From the NCBI GenBank assembly GCA_026707945.1, contig JAPOVV010000105.1:1-64000 (forward strand): a stretch of 64,000 bases of DNA. Reading direction: 5' to 3'. The notes below the pieces were generated by a model. The model searched no databases. It had not been told where the DNA came from and was given only the letters and a program-made list of their open reading frames with translations. This DNA comes from Gammaproteobacteria bacterium (GTDB taxonomy: Bacteria > Pseudomonadota > Gammaproteobacteria > Pseudomonadales > Azotimanducaceae). The position numbers and the translations under genes are program-made. This document shows positions 17,252 through 27,637 of the stretch, piece by piece (the first letter of the stretch is position 1; each line of letters opens with the position of its first letter).

Positions 17252-18379
17252 ATGAAGTCAAAAATCTGTGATTTACTTGGTATTGAATTTCCTCTAGTCG
17301 CCTTTACACACTGTCGAGATGTCGTTGTAGAAGTATCAAAGGCTGGTGGCATGGGCGTCCTGGGCGCGGCTGGACACGGTGCGGAATCCTTGGACTTTCA
17401 GTTAAGTTGGATCGATGAACGGGTCGATGGTAAACCGTACGGAGTGGACCTCATTGCACCGACCAGCATCGCGATTACGGATGACACGACGCCGAAAGAA
17501 ACGCTCGGCATGGTTCCTGAAGGCCATCGTGACTTCGCACGAGGAATTCTTGCCCAACACAACATCGATACGCGAGACCTCTACAAAGGCCAGGTTGGCG
17601 GCGGTGGCGGATTTCTGACTAAAGGACGTGCTACAAACATCATCGACGTAGCCTTTTCACATCCTATCAAACTGATCGCTAACGCGCTCGGTGTTCCACC
17701 ACGTTACATGATCGAGATGAGCAAAGAACGCGGCGTAATCGCTGCGGCACTTGTCGGCGCTAAAGAACACGCCGTCAAGCAAGTCGAAGCTGGCGTTGAA
17801 GTTCTGGTGGTCGCGGGCACTGAGGCGGGCGGTCACTGTGGTGAAGTTTCGACCATGGTGCTAGTACCTGAAGTTGCCGGGGCAGTCAAAGACTCCGACG
17901 TCGCCATACTTGCGGCTGGGGGCATCGTAACTGGTCGCCAAATGGCGGCTGCAATGGCAATGGGCGCTGACGGTGCTTGGACAGGTTCCGTGTGGCTCAC
18001 AACGATCGAAGCCGAGACGTCTCAAGTCATCAAAGAAAAATACGTCCAAGCGAGTTCGCGTCAGACCGTACGATCGAAATATCGAACCGGTAAATACTCG
18101 CGGCAATTGCGGTCGCCATGGACCGATGCATGGGAATCGGAAGAAGCGCCCGAACCGCTTCCAATGCCACTTCAATCCTTGGTCTCAGAAGCACCGCTCG
18201 CTCGCGTGACCAAACTCGCGGAGGGCGGACACGAAGGTGCACGTCACCTCGCAACGTCTTTCGTTGGTCAGGGTGTAGGACTTATGAATTCAATTCAATC
18301 GACGCGAGACGTTGTTTTCGAGTTCATGGAAGACTACCTGAATGCCACCGAAAGACTCAGAGGAACAGTTGAGGAATAG
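17252..18379 (+). CDS. Nitronate monooxygenase-like FMN oxidoreductase (paralog)
   Basis: A 375-residue protein with GGAG six bases before ATG. It is highly similar throughout to the protein at 1601-2734: MKSKICDLLGIEFPL, FTHCRDVVVEVSKAGG, GTEAGGHCGEVST (189-201) with the candidate catalytic His, AAGGIVTGRQMAAAMAMGADG, and a C-terminus ending in VFEFMEDYLNATERLRG. Both copies also share an RQTVRS...GKYSRQLRSPWTDAWE segment. Family reactions are nitronate oxidation or quinone/enoyl reduction; the substrate is unknown. The two copies have distinct neighbours, so this is dispersed rather than tandem duplication. Confidence 0.85.
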   Translation: MKSKICDLLGIEFPLVAFTHCRDVVVEVSKAGGMGVLGAAGHGAESLDFQLSWIDERVDGKPYGVDLIAPTSIAITDDTTPKETLGMVPEGHRDFARGILAQHNIDTRDLYKGQVGGGGGFLTKGRATNIIDVAFSHPIKLIANALGVPPRYMIEMSKERGVIAAALVGAKEHAVKQVEAGVEVLVVAGTEAGGHCGEVSTMVLVPEVAGAVKDSDVAILAAGGIVTGRQMAAAMAMGADGAWTGSVWLTTIEAETSQVIKEKYVQASSRQTVRSKYRTGKYSRQLRSPWTDAWESEEAPEPLPMPLQSLVSEAPLARVTKLAEGGHEGARHLATSFVGQGVGLMNSIQSTRDVVFEFMEDYLNATERLRGTVEE

Positions 18380-18455
18380 CTTTCCACAAGCTATGTTGAT
18401 TGATAAAACCCGTAGGCGCCGATTGAGCTACTGCCAGTCCCCTAGTTCTAAGACC

Positions 18456-20369
18456 TTAGTGACTATGTCCGGGTAGATTAATAGCCGGATTCCGTCCAAA
18501 AAATCCAACCGGATGAAGCGTGAAGCCTGTGTATTCAACCGGCATGACCGGCCAATCCTCTGGTCTAGGTAGGTGCGTTACACCACAGGTGTGCCATACG
18601 ACCACATCTGTATCTTCGATATTGCGATCAGCCGAAGTCCAATGCGCGATTCCGTCACCTGGACCTAAGTGTGGGTAATCGCCTGCCGCGCATAGTTCAG
18701 CTTCGTTATACGGTGTAACCCAAAGATTGTGTTTGGCGAAACCAGCGCGTCTTGCGACCTGAGAATCTTCCCGAGCAAACAAAGTCGGTATCGCGTGTGG
18801 AGTTAGACGATATCCGACGGGTTTACCGAGTCGATTCTCGCTGGCATGATTCACGACCTTCCAAGCTCTTGCCTTGGATGCATCGGCATCGCGCCTTGCA
18901 ACCAACTCGCTTGTTAACAGTGTTTCATGGGCTGAGAATGCTGTCCCATCAGGGTTCTCTTCGCTCATGGGCTCAGCTTCCGTATTCACTTCGTAAACGG
19001 AGTTACTCGGCCCGTCCAGTTCAAAGTCCAGTCTAAAGCAAAACAAGTGTTGATGAATCGGTGAGGCGACGTTCGGGGCAACGAGTGGCGCGAACGCAGG
19101 TCGTTCCTCCCCTTCCTCTACAGCTGAAACGCCCACGATACCGGTCAGCTTGACTTCCATCTGGATCGTGCCATCGAGATATAGGTACCAATAGAAACCG
19201 TACTCGTAATTTCCAACGGTATGAAACGTGCTGACGACCAATCGGCGAGATCGCCTAACTTCCGTACTCCGAGAATGACCGTTATGGTGTTTCCAAAGCA
19301 CACCGTAGTCTTCTTCGTGAATGCAAATCGCCCGTTCAACCAAACGAGCGGTGCCGTCTGGCTTTACACACACGTGATCGAGGTAGTGGATTTCGCCTAG
19401 ACAGTCGCAACCAAGCGTTAGTGAATTTACGCAGTTGCCGATGCTTGCCTCGCCCGCGTCTAAGACGTGCTTCCAACTATGCATAGGGTCCGTGTCACCA
19501 TATGGCACCACCATGTCCGACAACGCCGCCCGGTGCAATATAGTGCGAATCTTTTCGCCCTCCTCATAACCAAGCTCATGTAGAACTAGCCCATTCACAG
19601 GATGTACACTGACGCGAAAGCTCCAGTTTTGCCATCGAATTTGGTGTCCCTCTACAGTGAAGCCTGGACCATTCGGCTGAGAAATTTCTAGCTCATTCGG
19701 GGCTTTTCGAAGTGTTTCAAAGTCGCTGTTTTCGTACCTGCCGTGCTCTTCTGGAACGGCGACAACGCCGTGGTCCTCAAGATGTGCAATGCGACCTTCT
19801 GTGAGGTCAACATGTGCAATCAATCCTTGGATCGGGTGCGCATACCCGTTGTCCGCTGCATTTTCACGGTAAAACGCGATGACTCGATTTGCCCGGTGGC
19901 CTTCAGGGATCGACGCATGCTGGTAGCCTCCTGCGGGCCATGGATCGAGTTGGACGTGGGTGACGTCTTCAATCCCACGTTTCCGCATTGCCTTAAGCCA
20001 TCCCGGATCCGCTTTCGTAATCGTCACGGCACTAACGTAATCCGCGAAGCCAATGGGCGCGTGACCGTTCGTTATTCGATCAACATGAACGTCTCCGGTC
20101 GAGAGATTGACAGTCGCTTCAAATCCCCCGTCAAGTTGCTCGGAGTCTGGATAATCGAAGCCGTCATATCGCAAGATCCGATCAAAAGACTGTCCCTTCT
20201 TGTACTCTCGAAGGAGCTCTTTACTTGGCTCCTGTAGCCTTACGGAACAGAATGACGCTTTTTCCCCGAGTTTCGTCTGTGCGAGTCGAGCGCCCTTTTC
20301 AACCTCATCGCTCGTTGGCGGGTCGAGCGGATGTCCTGTTTGTACTGAAGTTGCGGATTCATCGAGCAT
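18456..20369 (-). CDS. Copper amine oxidase (primary-amine oxidase)
   Basis: A 637-residue protein. The cofactor motif NYEY is at 387-390, where Tyr388 would self-process to topaquinone. The catalytic base lies in LDAGE (Asp304), and copper ligands are His439 and His441 in PIHQHLF plus a late His in GVTHLPRPEDWPVMP. The order of N-terminal domains and the C-terminal beta-sandwich matches bacterial phenylethylamine/histamine oxidases of about 640 residues. It oxidises primary amines to aldehydes with H2O2 and ammonia. No signal peptide is visible, so it may be cytoplasmic. It is transcribed alone, with about 195 bases upstream. Confidence 0.92.
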   Translation of the reverse strand: MLDESATSVQTGHPLDPPTSDEVEKGARLAQTKLGEKASFCSVRLQEPSKELLREYKKGQSFDRILRYDGFDYPDSEQLDGGFEATVNLSTGDVHVDRITNGHAPIGFADYVSAVTITKADPGWLKAMRKRGIEDVTHVQLDPWPAGGYQHASIPEGHRANRVIAFYRENAADNGYAHPIQGLIAHVDLTEGRIAHLEDHGVVAVPEEHGRYENSDFETLRKAPNELEISQPNGPGFTVEGHQIRWQNWSFRVSVHPVNGLVLHELGYEEGEKIRTILHRAALSDMVVPYGDTDPMHSWKHVLDAGEASIGNCVNSLTLGCDCLGEIHYLDHVCVKPDGTARLVERAICIHEEDYGVLWKHHNGHSRSTEVRRSRRLVVSTFHTVGNYEYGFYWYLYLDGTIQMEVKLTGIVGVSAVEEGEERPAFAPLVAPNVASPIHQHLFCFRLDFELDGPSNSVYEVNTEAEPMSEENPDGTAFSAHETLLTSELVARRDADASKARAWKVVNHASENRLGKPVGYRLTPHAIPTLFAREDSQVARRAGFAKHNLWVTPYNEAELCAAGDYPHLGPGDGIAHWTSADRNIEDTDVVVWHTCGVTHLPRPEDWPVMPVEYTGFTLHPVGFFGRNPAINLPGHSH

Positions 20370-20563
20370 GTACTGCGTCCTACTATCAGTCGGTTCTTAA
20401 GTTACGGTCCGGCGAATTCATCGGTTAGTCGAACTTGCATTCGGAATTATCGAACCGTTGAGCACGTAATTGGAAGGTTCACTTCGGATCGATTTCGATC
20501 GCACGTTTAGATCACAATGGGCACTCAAATTGCTTAAATGAGTTTGACACTTCACTTTGCCAA

Positions 20564-22297
20564 TCAATTTTCAATCGCAACCGCTTCAAGGATATGGTTC
20601 GATCGTCGGGTCACGTAGTTTGCCAACGGCTTAAGCAATAAGCCAGCCACTACCAACGCCACAATGAACTCAAGGAGGGAAACTAGGAAATAAGTAGAAA
20701 CTCCAAAAATCTCACCAACAGCATCGTCCATTGCCAATACGTACGAAGCTATCGATATCACCAACCCCATTAAGATCAGCTCAGCCAGAACCGCTAGTGC
20801 ATTGGCTGCACCACCATGCGCTTTCATCGAAGTGAACGACACGGCATAGGGGTATCGTGCCGACAATATAACGCCGACGACACAACAGCAAATGAAAACC
20901 AATCCCGTTTGAAACACCGTACCAAGGAGATGGAAAAGGGAAATCGAAGTCATGGTAACCGCTAGCGCGAATACGAGGATACAAATCACGCTAAACACCA
21001 TCGATAACGCTACAAACTTTCCTAGGAGTACGTATTTCAGATTTATCCCCGCGAATAAATAGAGCCGAAACCCTAACCTGTCAAATGCGAATAAATTGCA
21101 AACCAAGCCTACCGGCGCGCCAATAAACGCGACAGCGCCAATCAGCACAAGGGGAAGCCAACTTGGCTCAAACAGCGCTGGATAGCGCAACAAGACAAGA
21201 GGGATTAGCATCAACAAGATGAGCGGCGATAACAGAACCATCTTCCCGTATGCCGAACGTAACCAACTCTTTATCGTGATATTGACGACCGCATAAGTCG
21301 GTGATCTCGCAATCCTAGAACCTCGCGCGCTCCGTCGCTCACTTGTATTCTTTATCGCCGTCTTCTTACTTACGTCCTGTCCGTCACGATATCGGATAAG
21401 GGTGCTACGGTAACTTCGCCGAAGGCTAAGTAACACCAAACCAAGAAGCCCAACGGACAAAGCGGCGGACCACCATGGGACTGTCGATTCATTGGGTTTA
21501 CCATTGAGAACCCAGCTACTAGACCAGTGATCTGACGTAACCTCATTTTCTTCTACGACGCTATCTCTAGAGTTTTCTTCCTCGTTTACCGAATGTTCGT
21601 TCACGATTTCAGCAACGATTAATTCGGTCTGAGTCTGCGTCCGCTCTGTATTGACTGGTTTCTGAGATAGGACGAAATAGAGATTCGGTAGCTGTGCTGC
21701 CACAATGACGCAAACAAAAAGCAAGTAGGCCCACACCATTCGCGTCCGTTTGTTAACCATCGACAACAAGAGCCAGTTGTGGAACTGGTGCAAGATTGCT
21801 CCAACGCATAGTGCAAATGCAAGAACGGCAGGCACCAGTACTAAGTTACCTAAAGGCAGAACGATCGCAGAAGCAATTGCGAACCCTAGAAACATCGGCA
21901 AGAAAAAGAGGTTTGCGAACGAGACTTGCGACAGCACGAAATTAATGTAGAACACAGTTCTGAAGGCGATAGGTAGATGCAGCAATCGATCGAAGGCAAG
22001 ACCGTCGTCTTGCTGCAAACTGAACCACAATCCCATGATGCGTAAGTAGATAAACAGCGAAAGCGATACAAGCCAAATAACGGCGACGAATGTAGGTGAA
22101 GCCGTTGGGAGTACCACGACTCCTAGCCCAAGCGCGAGAAAAAATGACAAAGCGCACAGGGGGATTGCGATGATCGTACCAAGGACGCCGAGAGCTCGTA
22201 GCAAGGGACCCTGTCGATGCCAACGACGACGCCACAATTTCCAGCGTAACCAGAAAATAGCGCTCACGTAGCCGTGTCTACTCGGTATCGCGTTCAT
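20564..22297 (-). CDS. ABC exporter membrane subunit (ABC-2-like permease)
   Basis: About 577 residues from the ATG at 22297. Multiple hydrophobic helices come in two clusters (roughly residues 30-230 and 370-570), separated by a polar segment containing NEEENSRDSVVEENEV. The first cytoplasmic stretch (WLRWKLWRRRWHRQG) is strongly basic. The arrangement fits an exporter permease, and it is downstream of an ATPase gene on the same strand with about 70 bases between. I cannot name the substrate. Large permeases of this kind often move drugs, lipids or cell-surface material. Confidence 0.7.
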   Translation of the reverse strand: MNAIPSRHGYVSAIFWLRWKLWRRRWHRQGPLLRALGVLGTIIAIPLCALSFFLALGLGVVVLPTASPTFVAVIWLVSLSLFIYLRIMGLWFSLQQDDGLAFDRLLHLPIAFRTVFYINFVLSQVSFANLFFLPMFLGFAIASAIVLPLGNLVLVPAVLAFALCVGAILHQFHNWLLLSMVNKRTRMVWAYLLFVCVIVAAQLPNLYFVLSQKPVNTERTQTQTELIVAEIVNEHSVNEEENSRDSVVEENEVTSDHWSSSWVLNGKPNESTVPWWSAALSVGLLGLVLLSLRRSYRSTLIRYRDGQDVSKKTAIKNTSERRSARGSRIARSPTYAVVNITIKSWLRSAYGKMVLLSPLILLMLIPLVLLRYPALFEPSWLPLVLIGAVAFIGAPVGLVCNLFAFDRLGFRLYLFAGINLKYVLLGKFVALSMVFSVICILVFALAVTMTSISLFHLLGTVFQTGLVFICCCVVGVILSARYPYAVSFTSMKAHGGAANALAVLAELILMGLVISIASYVLAMDDAVGEIFGVSTYFLVSLLEFIVALVVAGLLLKPLANYVTRRSNHILEAVAIEN

Positions 22298-22366
22298 CAA
22301 ATTTTTGGAGCGCGCATCTCACTGAAGTTCAGCGATTGAGCAATATTTCCTTTACGCACATGTGGT

Positions 22367-23152
22367 CTATAGCCAACTCAATTCCGACCTCATTTCTTCC
22401 GTTGAACCTACCAACTCGAGAAATACGTCCTCAAGACGTCGCTCACTTAACGAATCCATACGATCTTGAAACACGAGCTTGCCCGAATCGATGATGCCGA
22501 CGTGGCTACAGATACCTTCCACAATATCAAGAACGTGCGACGTGAGGAATACGGTCGATCCACGGTTGACAAATCGATCCAGTATGTCACGCATGATGCG
22601 CGATCCAACAGCATCGACACCTTCGAATGGTTCGTCGAGAAATAGGAGATCCGGGTCCGGCAGAAGTGCTGCAGCTAGTGCAAGTTTTTTTCTCATACCA
22701 TGTGAATATTCGAGCACTAACTGTTTGTGGTCAGCACCTACTTCCAAAACGTCAAGGACCTCATTAATCCGGTCTGCAAGCGTCGCGTCGTTGAGCCGAT
22801 ACATCCGTGCTACGAATGTCAAATACTCTGAACCTGTCAGCGTATCAAACAATGCCAAATCTTCTGGTACAACGCCGATTCGTCGTCGAACCCCGATTGC
22901 TGATTCATCATTCGCAACGTTTGTGCCAAGTAACCGGATATTTCCTGCAGTCGGCTTGAGAATTCCAGTAAGCATTTTGATGGTCGTCGATTTTCCGGCA
23001 CCGTTTCGACCTAGAAATCCGTACATCGTGCCCGATTCGACTCGCAAATCTAAATCTCGCACGGCATCGAAATCCCCAAAAGCCCGTGACAAAGCCGCAG
23101 TTTCGATTGCGAGCGTGGATTCAGTATTCATGGCAATTTTCGAAGTAGACAT
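22367..23152 (-). CDS. ABC transporter ATP-binding protein
   Basis: About 261 residues from the ATG at 23152; a TTG at 23182 and an ATG at 23131 are alternatives. Walker A is GRNGAGKST, the Q-loop region is RRIGVVPEDLALFDTLTG, the signature is degenerate (EYSHGMRKK in place of LSGGQ, as in many ABC-2 exporters), Walker B is LLFLDEPFEGVD, and the H-loop is TSHVLD. It would drive the permease encoded just downstream. This pairing of a CcmA/NatA-type ATPase with a large permease is common in bacterial exporters. Confidence 0.9.
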   Translation of the reverse strand: MSTSKIAMNTESTLAIETAALSRAFGDFDAVRDLDLRVESGTMYGFLGRNGAGKSTTIKMLTGILKPTAGNIRLLGTNVANDESAIGVRRRIGVVPEDLALFDTLTGSEYLTFVARMYRLNDATLADRINEVLDVLEVGADHKQLVLEYSHGMRKKLALAAALLPDPDLLFLDEPFEGVDAVGSRIMRDILDRFVNRGSTVFLTSHVLDIVEGICSHVGIIDSGKLVFQDRMDSLSERRLEDVFLELVGSTEEMRSELSWL

Positions 23153-23267
23153 AAGTTCCGGAAGTGCGAACGGTTTCTTCAATCAAAAGTCGCTTAAGCG
23201 GATCGACTAGACCATTCAAGCGCTGGCGCACCTCATCACCAAAAATCGAACAAACCGTTAAATAAAC

Positions 23268-24869
23268 CTATGCAGCCTGATCTTCCAAAATCATTTGGCT
23301 CCCCTTCTCTGCAATCATGATCGTCGGTGCGTTGGTATTTCCGGAAACAAGCGTTGGCATGATCGACGCATCGATGACTCTGAGTCCGTTTACGCCGTGT
23401 ACACGTAGGCGTTCATCAACCACCGCCTCTGGATCACTACCCATCTTGCATGTGCCTATCGGGTGGTAGACCGTGCCACCGGTCTTCCGACAGAAAGTGA
23501 GAAGGTCCTCATCAGAGTCAACGCTTTCACCCGGATAGATTTCATGATCCACGTACTTTGAAAGAGCGTGGGTACGTCCTAGCTCTTGTGCAATGCGCAT
23601 CCCGCCGGTCAATGCGCGACGGTCGACTTCCTCGCTTAGGAAATTTGGTCGAATTGCCGGACCCGCGTCGGCGTCGGCACTCTTGATATGAATGGATCCG
23701 CGACTTTCTGGACGTAGCTGACAGACCGATACGGTCATCCCTGGTTCGTTTTCAAGTTTAGTACGGAGAGCACCACGTCGATAGCTCCCGTGAGCAAAAT
23801 GGAACTGAACATCTGGCGTTTCGAGATCGTCACGCGATTTCACGAATCCATGTGCAATTCCTGCTGTGTATGTCATCGCACCACGTCGCGCCAATAACCA
23901 CTTTAGACCTTCCAAAATCATCGGGAACCCATGAGTTTTGGCATTGAGCGAATCGCTACCTTTCACTCGCCAAGCGACACCTGACGCGTAGTGATCGCGG
24001 TAGTTTTCACCGACGCCCGGTAGTTCATGCACGAGGTCGATGCCGTGTTCGTCCAGTAAATCAGCCTGACCAATACCCGATAGTTCCAAAATCTGCGGTG
24101 ACTGGATGGCCCCCGCACACAAAACGACTTCGTTCCGAGCACGCACTTCCTGAACACTGCCGGAATTGTCTCTGAAATGTACGCCAACCGCCGTCGTACC
24201 GTCAAAAATAACAGATTGGCAGAGGGCATTGGTCTCGATTTCTAGGTTGCCACGACCACGAATTGGATCCAGAAACGCTCGTGCGGTGCTGAATCTCCGG
24301 CCTCGTTTCTGTGTTACCTGGTAGATGCCAAAGCCATCTTGCTTGGTACCGTTATAGTCTGGGTTATGTTCATACCCTAACTCCACACCCGCTTCAACGT
24401 AGGCATCCAATAGTCGGTGGTTTTCCACCATGTCGGCAACGTTTAACTCGCCGTTACCACCACGAAATTCATCCGCACCTCGTTCGAAGGATTCAGATTT
24501 TCGGAAGAACGGCAGTATTTCATCGTATGACCAACCTTGATTGCCGAACTGTGACCAGAGATCGTAGTCTTGTGCTTGTCCTCTGACATACAACATTCCG
24601 TTAATCGAGCTAGATCCACCAAGAACCTTTCCACGTGGAATGGGGATTTGCCGGTTATTGGTGCCCTCTTCCGGTTCAGTCGAGAAACACCAATTCACAC
24701 TAGGTCGATCAATTAGGTGCCAGAATCCCGCGGGGACATGAATTAGTGGGTGCCAGTCTCGACTCCCGGCTTCAAGTAAGAGTACGCTGTTATGGCTATC
24801 TCTAGATAGGCGGTTAGCGACCACGCAACCTGCGGAACCAGCGCCGACAACGATATAGTCAAATTCCAT
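23268..24869 (-). CDS. GMC family oxidoreductase (choline dehydrogenase-like)
   Basis: A 533-residue FAD enzyme with GGAG six bases before ATG. The dinucleotide-binding motif is [16 protein letters not shown] at the N-terminus, with LLLEAG closing the fold. [19 protein letters not shown] is GMC signature 1 and [15 protein letters not shown] signature 2. The active-site His/Asn pair is expected in [14 protein letters not shown] and [15 protein letters not shown]. Members oxidise alcohols such as choline, glucose or long-chain and polyethylene-glycol alcohols. It starts 11 bases after the aldolase stop, so the two are likely co-transcribed. Confidence 0.92.
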   Translation of the reverse strand: MEFDYIVVGAGSAGCVVANRLSRDSHNSVLLLEAGSRDWHPLIHVPAGFWHLIDRPSVNWCFSTEPEEGTNNRQIPIPRGKVLGGSSSINGMLYVRGQAQDYDLWSQFGNQGWSYDEILPFFRKSESFERGADEFRGGNGELNVADMVENHRLLDAYVEAGVELGYEHNPDYNGTKQDGFGIYQVTQKRGRRFSTARAFLDPIRGRGNLEIETNALCQSVIFDGTTAVGVHFRDNSGSVQEVRARNEVVLCAGAIQSPQILELSGIGQADLLDEHGIDLVHELPGVGENYRDHYASGVAWRVKGSDSLNAKTHGFPMILEGLKWLLARRGAMTYTAGIAHGFVKSRDDLETPDVQFHFAHGSYRRGALRTKLENEPGMTVSVCQLRPESRGSIHIKSADADAGPAIRPNFLSEEVDRRALTGGMRIAQELGRTHALSKYVDHEIYPGESVDSDEDLLTFCRKTGGTVYHPIGTCKMGSDPEAVVDERLRVHGVNGLRVIDASIMPTLVSGNTNAPTIMIAEKGSQMILEDQAA

Positions 24870-24880
24870 TTTCAGCTCCG

Positions 24881-25771
24881 CTACGTAGCCGATGCGGCGG
24901 CGATACTACCGATAGCGTTATCTAAAGCCCCTGTAAAGTCGCCTTCACTCTGTGACACACGAAGATATTCCGTCAGTGCGCGTGAAAAGCTTGCGATCAT
25001 CTTGTGGTTATCGGCTAGGCGCCTATTGGATTCCTCTTGCGAATACCCACCCGATAACGCGGCAACTCGTAAAACCCGCTGGTTGTCACAAAACTCGCTG
25101 TAGAAACCAGCTTCCTCTGGAAGTGTTAGCTTAAACACCACCGCTGTCCCGTCATCTAAACTCGCCAATCCGTCGCGCAGACTTTCGCGTAAATTCAGTT
25201 CACATCCTGCCTTATCTTCCGCGGCTATGTCGATCTCTGGTTCTATGATAGGTACCAGACCATTAGCGATGATTTGCGAAGCGAGTTTGAATTGTTGCTC
25301 CACAACGTCGCGTATCCCTTGTTGGATATTCGCTTTGATTACCGATCTCATCTTTGTTCCGAATACGCCAAGACCGCGTGCTTCCTCTAGTCGATCATCG
25401 AGGTCGTCCTCGAATGGCTTCATTAGTTGAACACCGTCCGACTCATCTGCAAGTCCCTTATCTACCTTCAGGAACGGCAGAATGTTCTTTTGCTCCCACA
25501 AATACTGACTGGTACGCATCCCTTCCACGTCTCGATGCATGGTGCCTTCAAACAAAATCGCGGCAAGTACACGCGGCCGTGCAAATGAAGGGTTTGTCAT
25601 GATGCGAACACGCATGGAATGGACGAGATCAAACATCGCGTCTTCGCTGCTGTATGCGTCGTTTTGGATACCATACCGCTCTAACGCTTTCGGCGTGCTC
25701 CCTCCGCTTTGGTCGAGCGCAGCAATGAATCCCTCACCGTGTTTCATGAGCTGAATCTGTTCGTTTTTCAC
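24881..25771 (-). CDS. Class I fructose-bisphosphate aldolase
   Basis: A 296-residue protein starting at GTG. GFIAALDQSGGSTPKAL at about 14-30 is the N-terminal signature, IEPEI at 176-180 provides the acid residues, and VVFKLTLPEE places the Schiff-base lysine at 214. It matches the fructose-bisphosphate aldolase class I (FDA-type) family of about 295 residues. The enzyme cleaves fructose-1,6-bisphosphate or condenses triose phosphates. Pairing with a GMC oxidoreductase is unusual for a central enzyme. Divergent from the carbonic anhydrase gene, separated by 144 bases. Confidence 0.9.
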   Translation of the reverse strand: MKNEQIQLMKHGEGFIAALDQSGGSTPKALERYGIQNDAYSSEDAMFDLVHSMRVRIMTNPSFARPRVLAAILFEGTMHRDVEGMRTSQYLWEQKNILPFLKVDKGLADESDGVQLMKPFEDDLDDRLEEARGLGVFGTKMRSVIKANIQQGIRDVVEQQFKLASQIIANGLVPIIEPEIDIAAEDKAGCELNLRESLRDGLASLDDGTAVVFKLTLPEEAGFYSEFCDNQRVLRVAALSGGYSQEESNRRLADNHKMIASFSRALTEYLRVSQSEGDFTGALDNAIGSIAAASAT

Positions 25772-25915
25772 GTGTCGTTAGCCGGTTTTTGCGGACATCG
25801 GCGATTTTACGAACGGTCGTTAAAGTGAAATTCGCAGTCCCTAAGCAATGAGCATGTGTTGGTAATGCGCACGGAGCGCGAAATCGATAGGCAATCTAAA
25901 TAGGACTACAGAACC

Positions 25916-26437
25916 GTGAAGTCGCAAGAAAAAACCACGAACAATATCGCGAATTTACTCAATCGAGGCTTTGCTAGCCACCTTTCGACAGAGGGCTCAA
26001 AGAGGTCTGGTGAACCGGGTCATCGCGTTGTTATCGTGACGTGCATGGATACCCGTATCAATCCCTATCGGATTTTCAATTTATCGGAAGGTGAGGTACA
26101 TCTGCTACGAAACGCCGGCGGCGTCATTACGAGTGACGTCATTCGATCCATTTTGATCTCACAAAGATTGTTGAATACGTGTGAGGTTCTAGTTGTTCAA
26201 CACACCAAATGCGGTATGGCTACATTTGACGGCGAGCAGTTTAAGGACGACGTCGAACGTGAAACGCATCACCGTCCTGAGTTCGAAATGTGCACTTTTA
26301 AGGACGTCTATGAAAACGTCAAATCTTCTCTTCAGCTTCTTCACGACAATGTGTTCTTAACTCGCACTACACACATCCGTGGTTTCGTATATGACGTCGA
26401 CGAAGATCGTCTTGAGGAGGTCGTTATGGACCGCTAG
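25916..26437 (+). CDS. Beta-class carbonic anhydrase
   Basis: A 173-residue protein starting at GTG. Zinc ligands and the catalytic dyad are all visible: VTCMDTRINP gives Cys43 with Asp45 and Arg47, and QHTKCGM gives His96 and Cys99. LLRNAGGVITSDVIRSI is the usual intervening segment. It belongs to the short, type II-like beta carbonic anhydrase group. It interconverts CO2 and bicarbonate, and may supply bicarbonate to biotin carboxylases such as the one at 13427 (inference). Confidence 0.88.
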   Translation: MKSQEKTTNNIANLLNRGFASHLSTEGSKRSGEPGHRVVIVTCMDTRINPYRIFNLSEGEVHLLRNAGGVITSDVIRSILISQRLLNTCEVLVVQHTKCGMATFDGEQFKDDVERETHHRPEFEMCTFKDVYENVKSSLQLLHDNVFLTRTTHIRGFVYDVDEDRLEEVVMDR

Positions 26438-26440
26438 TTT

Positions 26441-26533
26441 TCGGTCGTAGGACCGATCAGACTGCGGTCGAAATAGGAAAACTCTCGAAATCTACTAAAA
26501 ATATATTTATATCAATAAGATATATAAATATGC
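26441..26533. other. A+T-rich intergenic stretch with inverted repeats
   Basis: Between the convergent carbonic anhydrase and LLM genes, TCGGTC (26441-26446) pairs with GACCGA (26451-26456) around GTAG, and a near-palindromic A+T tract spans about 26500-26533, with arms resembling ATATTTATATC and its complement. Together these could end transcription from both sides, but neither is a standard intrinsic terminator. Confidence 0.35.
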
Positions 26534-26554
26534 TCCCAAATCCCGCGTTCCAGA

Positions 26555-27637
26555 TTAGTCCAATGCGATTGTTTCCGTTGCGCTACTTCGTCGAACATCG
26601 TGCGCAGCATCTGCAACGATTTCATAAGAACGCAGGCGCTTCTCAAAGTCGTAAATCTGACACACCACGATTAGCTCGTCGGCCTGCGTATCGTTCACGA
26701 ACTTCTGCATCCCGTCTCGGACGTTGTCCCGATCACCTACAACGGACGCGGCACGCGCTGTTTTTAACATGTTCCGAGATGTCGGATCCAAATTCGCTTC
26801 GAAATCCTTCACTGGTGGTGGTAATCGACTTGGACGACCGCTACGCATGCGTAAAAATGACTGAAGACCAGACGTACGCAAGTAATTTGCCTCATCGAAG
26901 GTGTCTGCCGCACACACGTTGTAACCGAGCATGACATAGGGCCGATCAAGCTGCTCCGACGGGCGAAACTTTTCCCGATAGATTGTGATGGCTTCGTGCA
27001 TCATCGCGGGTGCGAAATGGGATGCGAATCCGAACGGCAAGCCATACATCGCCGCAACCTGCGCACCATAGAGACTTGAACCTAGGATCCAGATCGGAAC
27101 ATTCGTGTTCATCCCTGGAATCGCGTGAACCTTCTGGTTTTCCTGCCTCGGACCAAGGAAGAACTGTAATTCGCGAATGTCCTGTGGAAAACTATCTACA
27201 GCAGAATTCAGAGTACGTCGGAGCGCATATGCGGTTTGTTGATCCGTACCCGGCGCTCGACCAAGTCCGAGATCAATTCGGCCAGGATAAAGAGACGCAA
27301 GCGTCCCGAACTGTTCCGCGATTACTAATGGAGCGTGATTGGGCAACATGATGCCACCGGAACCTACCCTGATGTGCTGTGTCGCCGCGGCCACATGTCC
27401 AATTACGACCGCAGTCGCGCTACTGGCAATACCTTGCATGTTGTGGTGCTCGGCAACCCAGTAACGAAGGAAACCAAGGCGTTCGGCCAACTTTGCTAAG
27501 GGAATCGTGTTCGCTAACGCCGTTCCCGCATCACTGCCCTGTACGATCGGTGCTAGGTCCAAAACTGAAATATGCACACTAGTGCTTGACTCAGAAGGCA
27601 CTGACGGACTTGCACCGTTATTGTCTGATTCCGACAC
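26555..27637 (-). CDS. LLM class oxidoreductase, MsnO8/YhbW-like
   Basis: A 360-residue luciferase-like protein. After a variable 20-residue leader, [23 protein letters not shown] and [39 protein letters not shown] match the MsnO8/YhbW subgroup very well. [27 protein letters not shown] is the flavin-phosphate region. The start shares one base with the GH3 stop (TGATG), so translation is coupled. Natural substrates of this subgroup are mostly unknown. Confidence 0.87.
   Translation of the reverse strand: MSESDNNGASPSVPSESSTSVHISVLDLAPIVQGSDAGTALANTIPLAKLAERLGFLRYWVAEHHNMQGIASSATAVVIGHVAAATQHIRVGSGGIMLPNHAPLVIAEQFGTLASLYPGRIDLGLGRAPGTDQQTAYALRRTLNSAVDSFPQDIRELQFFLGPRQENQKVHAIPGMNTNVPIWILGSSLYGAQVAAMYGLPFGFASHFAPAMMHEAITIYREKFRPSEQLDRPYVMLGYNVCAADTFDEANYLRTSGLQSFLRMRSGRPSRLPPPVKDFEANLDPTSRNMLKTARAASVVGDRDNVRDGMQKFVNDTQADELIVVCQIYDFEKRLRSYEIVADAAHDVRRSSATETIALD

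Noticed and set aside
19743-20237. 164-codon plus-strand open frame
   Set aside because: Antisense to copper amine oxidase; no domain, no ribosome site.
22479-23210. 243-codon plus-strand open frame
   Set aside because: Antisense to the ABC ATPase; its serine/arginine-rich composition is typical of a shadow frame.
26495-26535. A+T palindrome as a replication origin or insertion scar
   Set aside because: No DnaA boxes, repeats or target duplications around it; it lies between convergent genes, so a transcription end is simpler.
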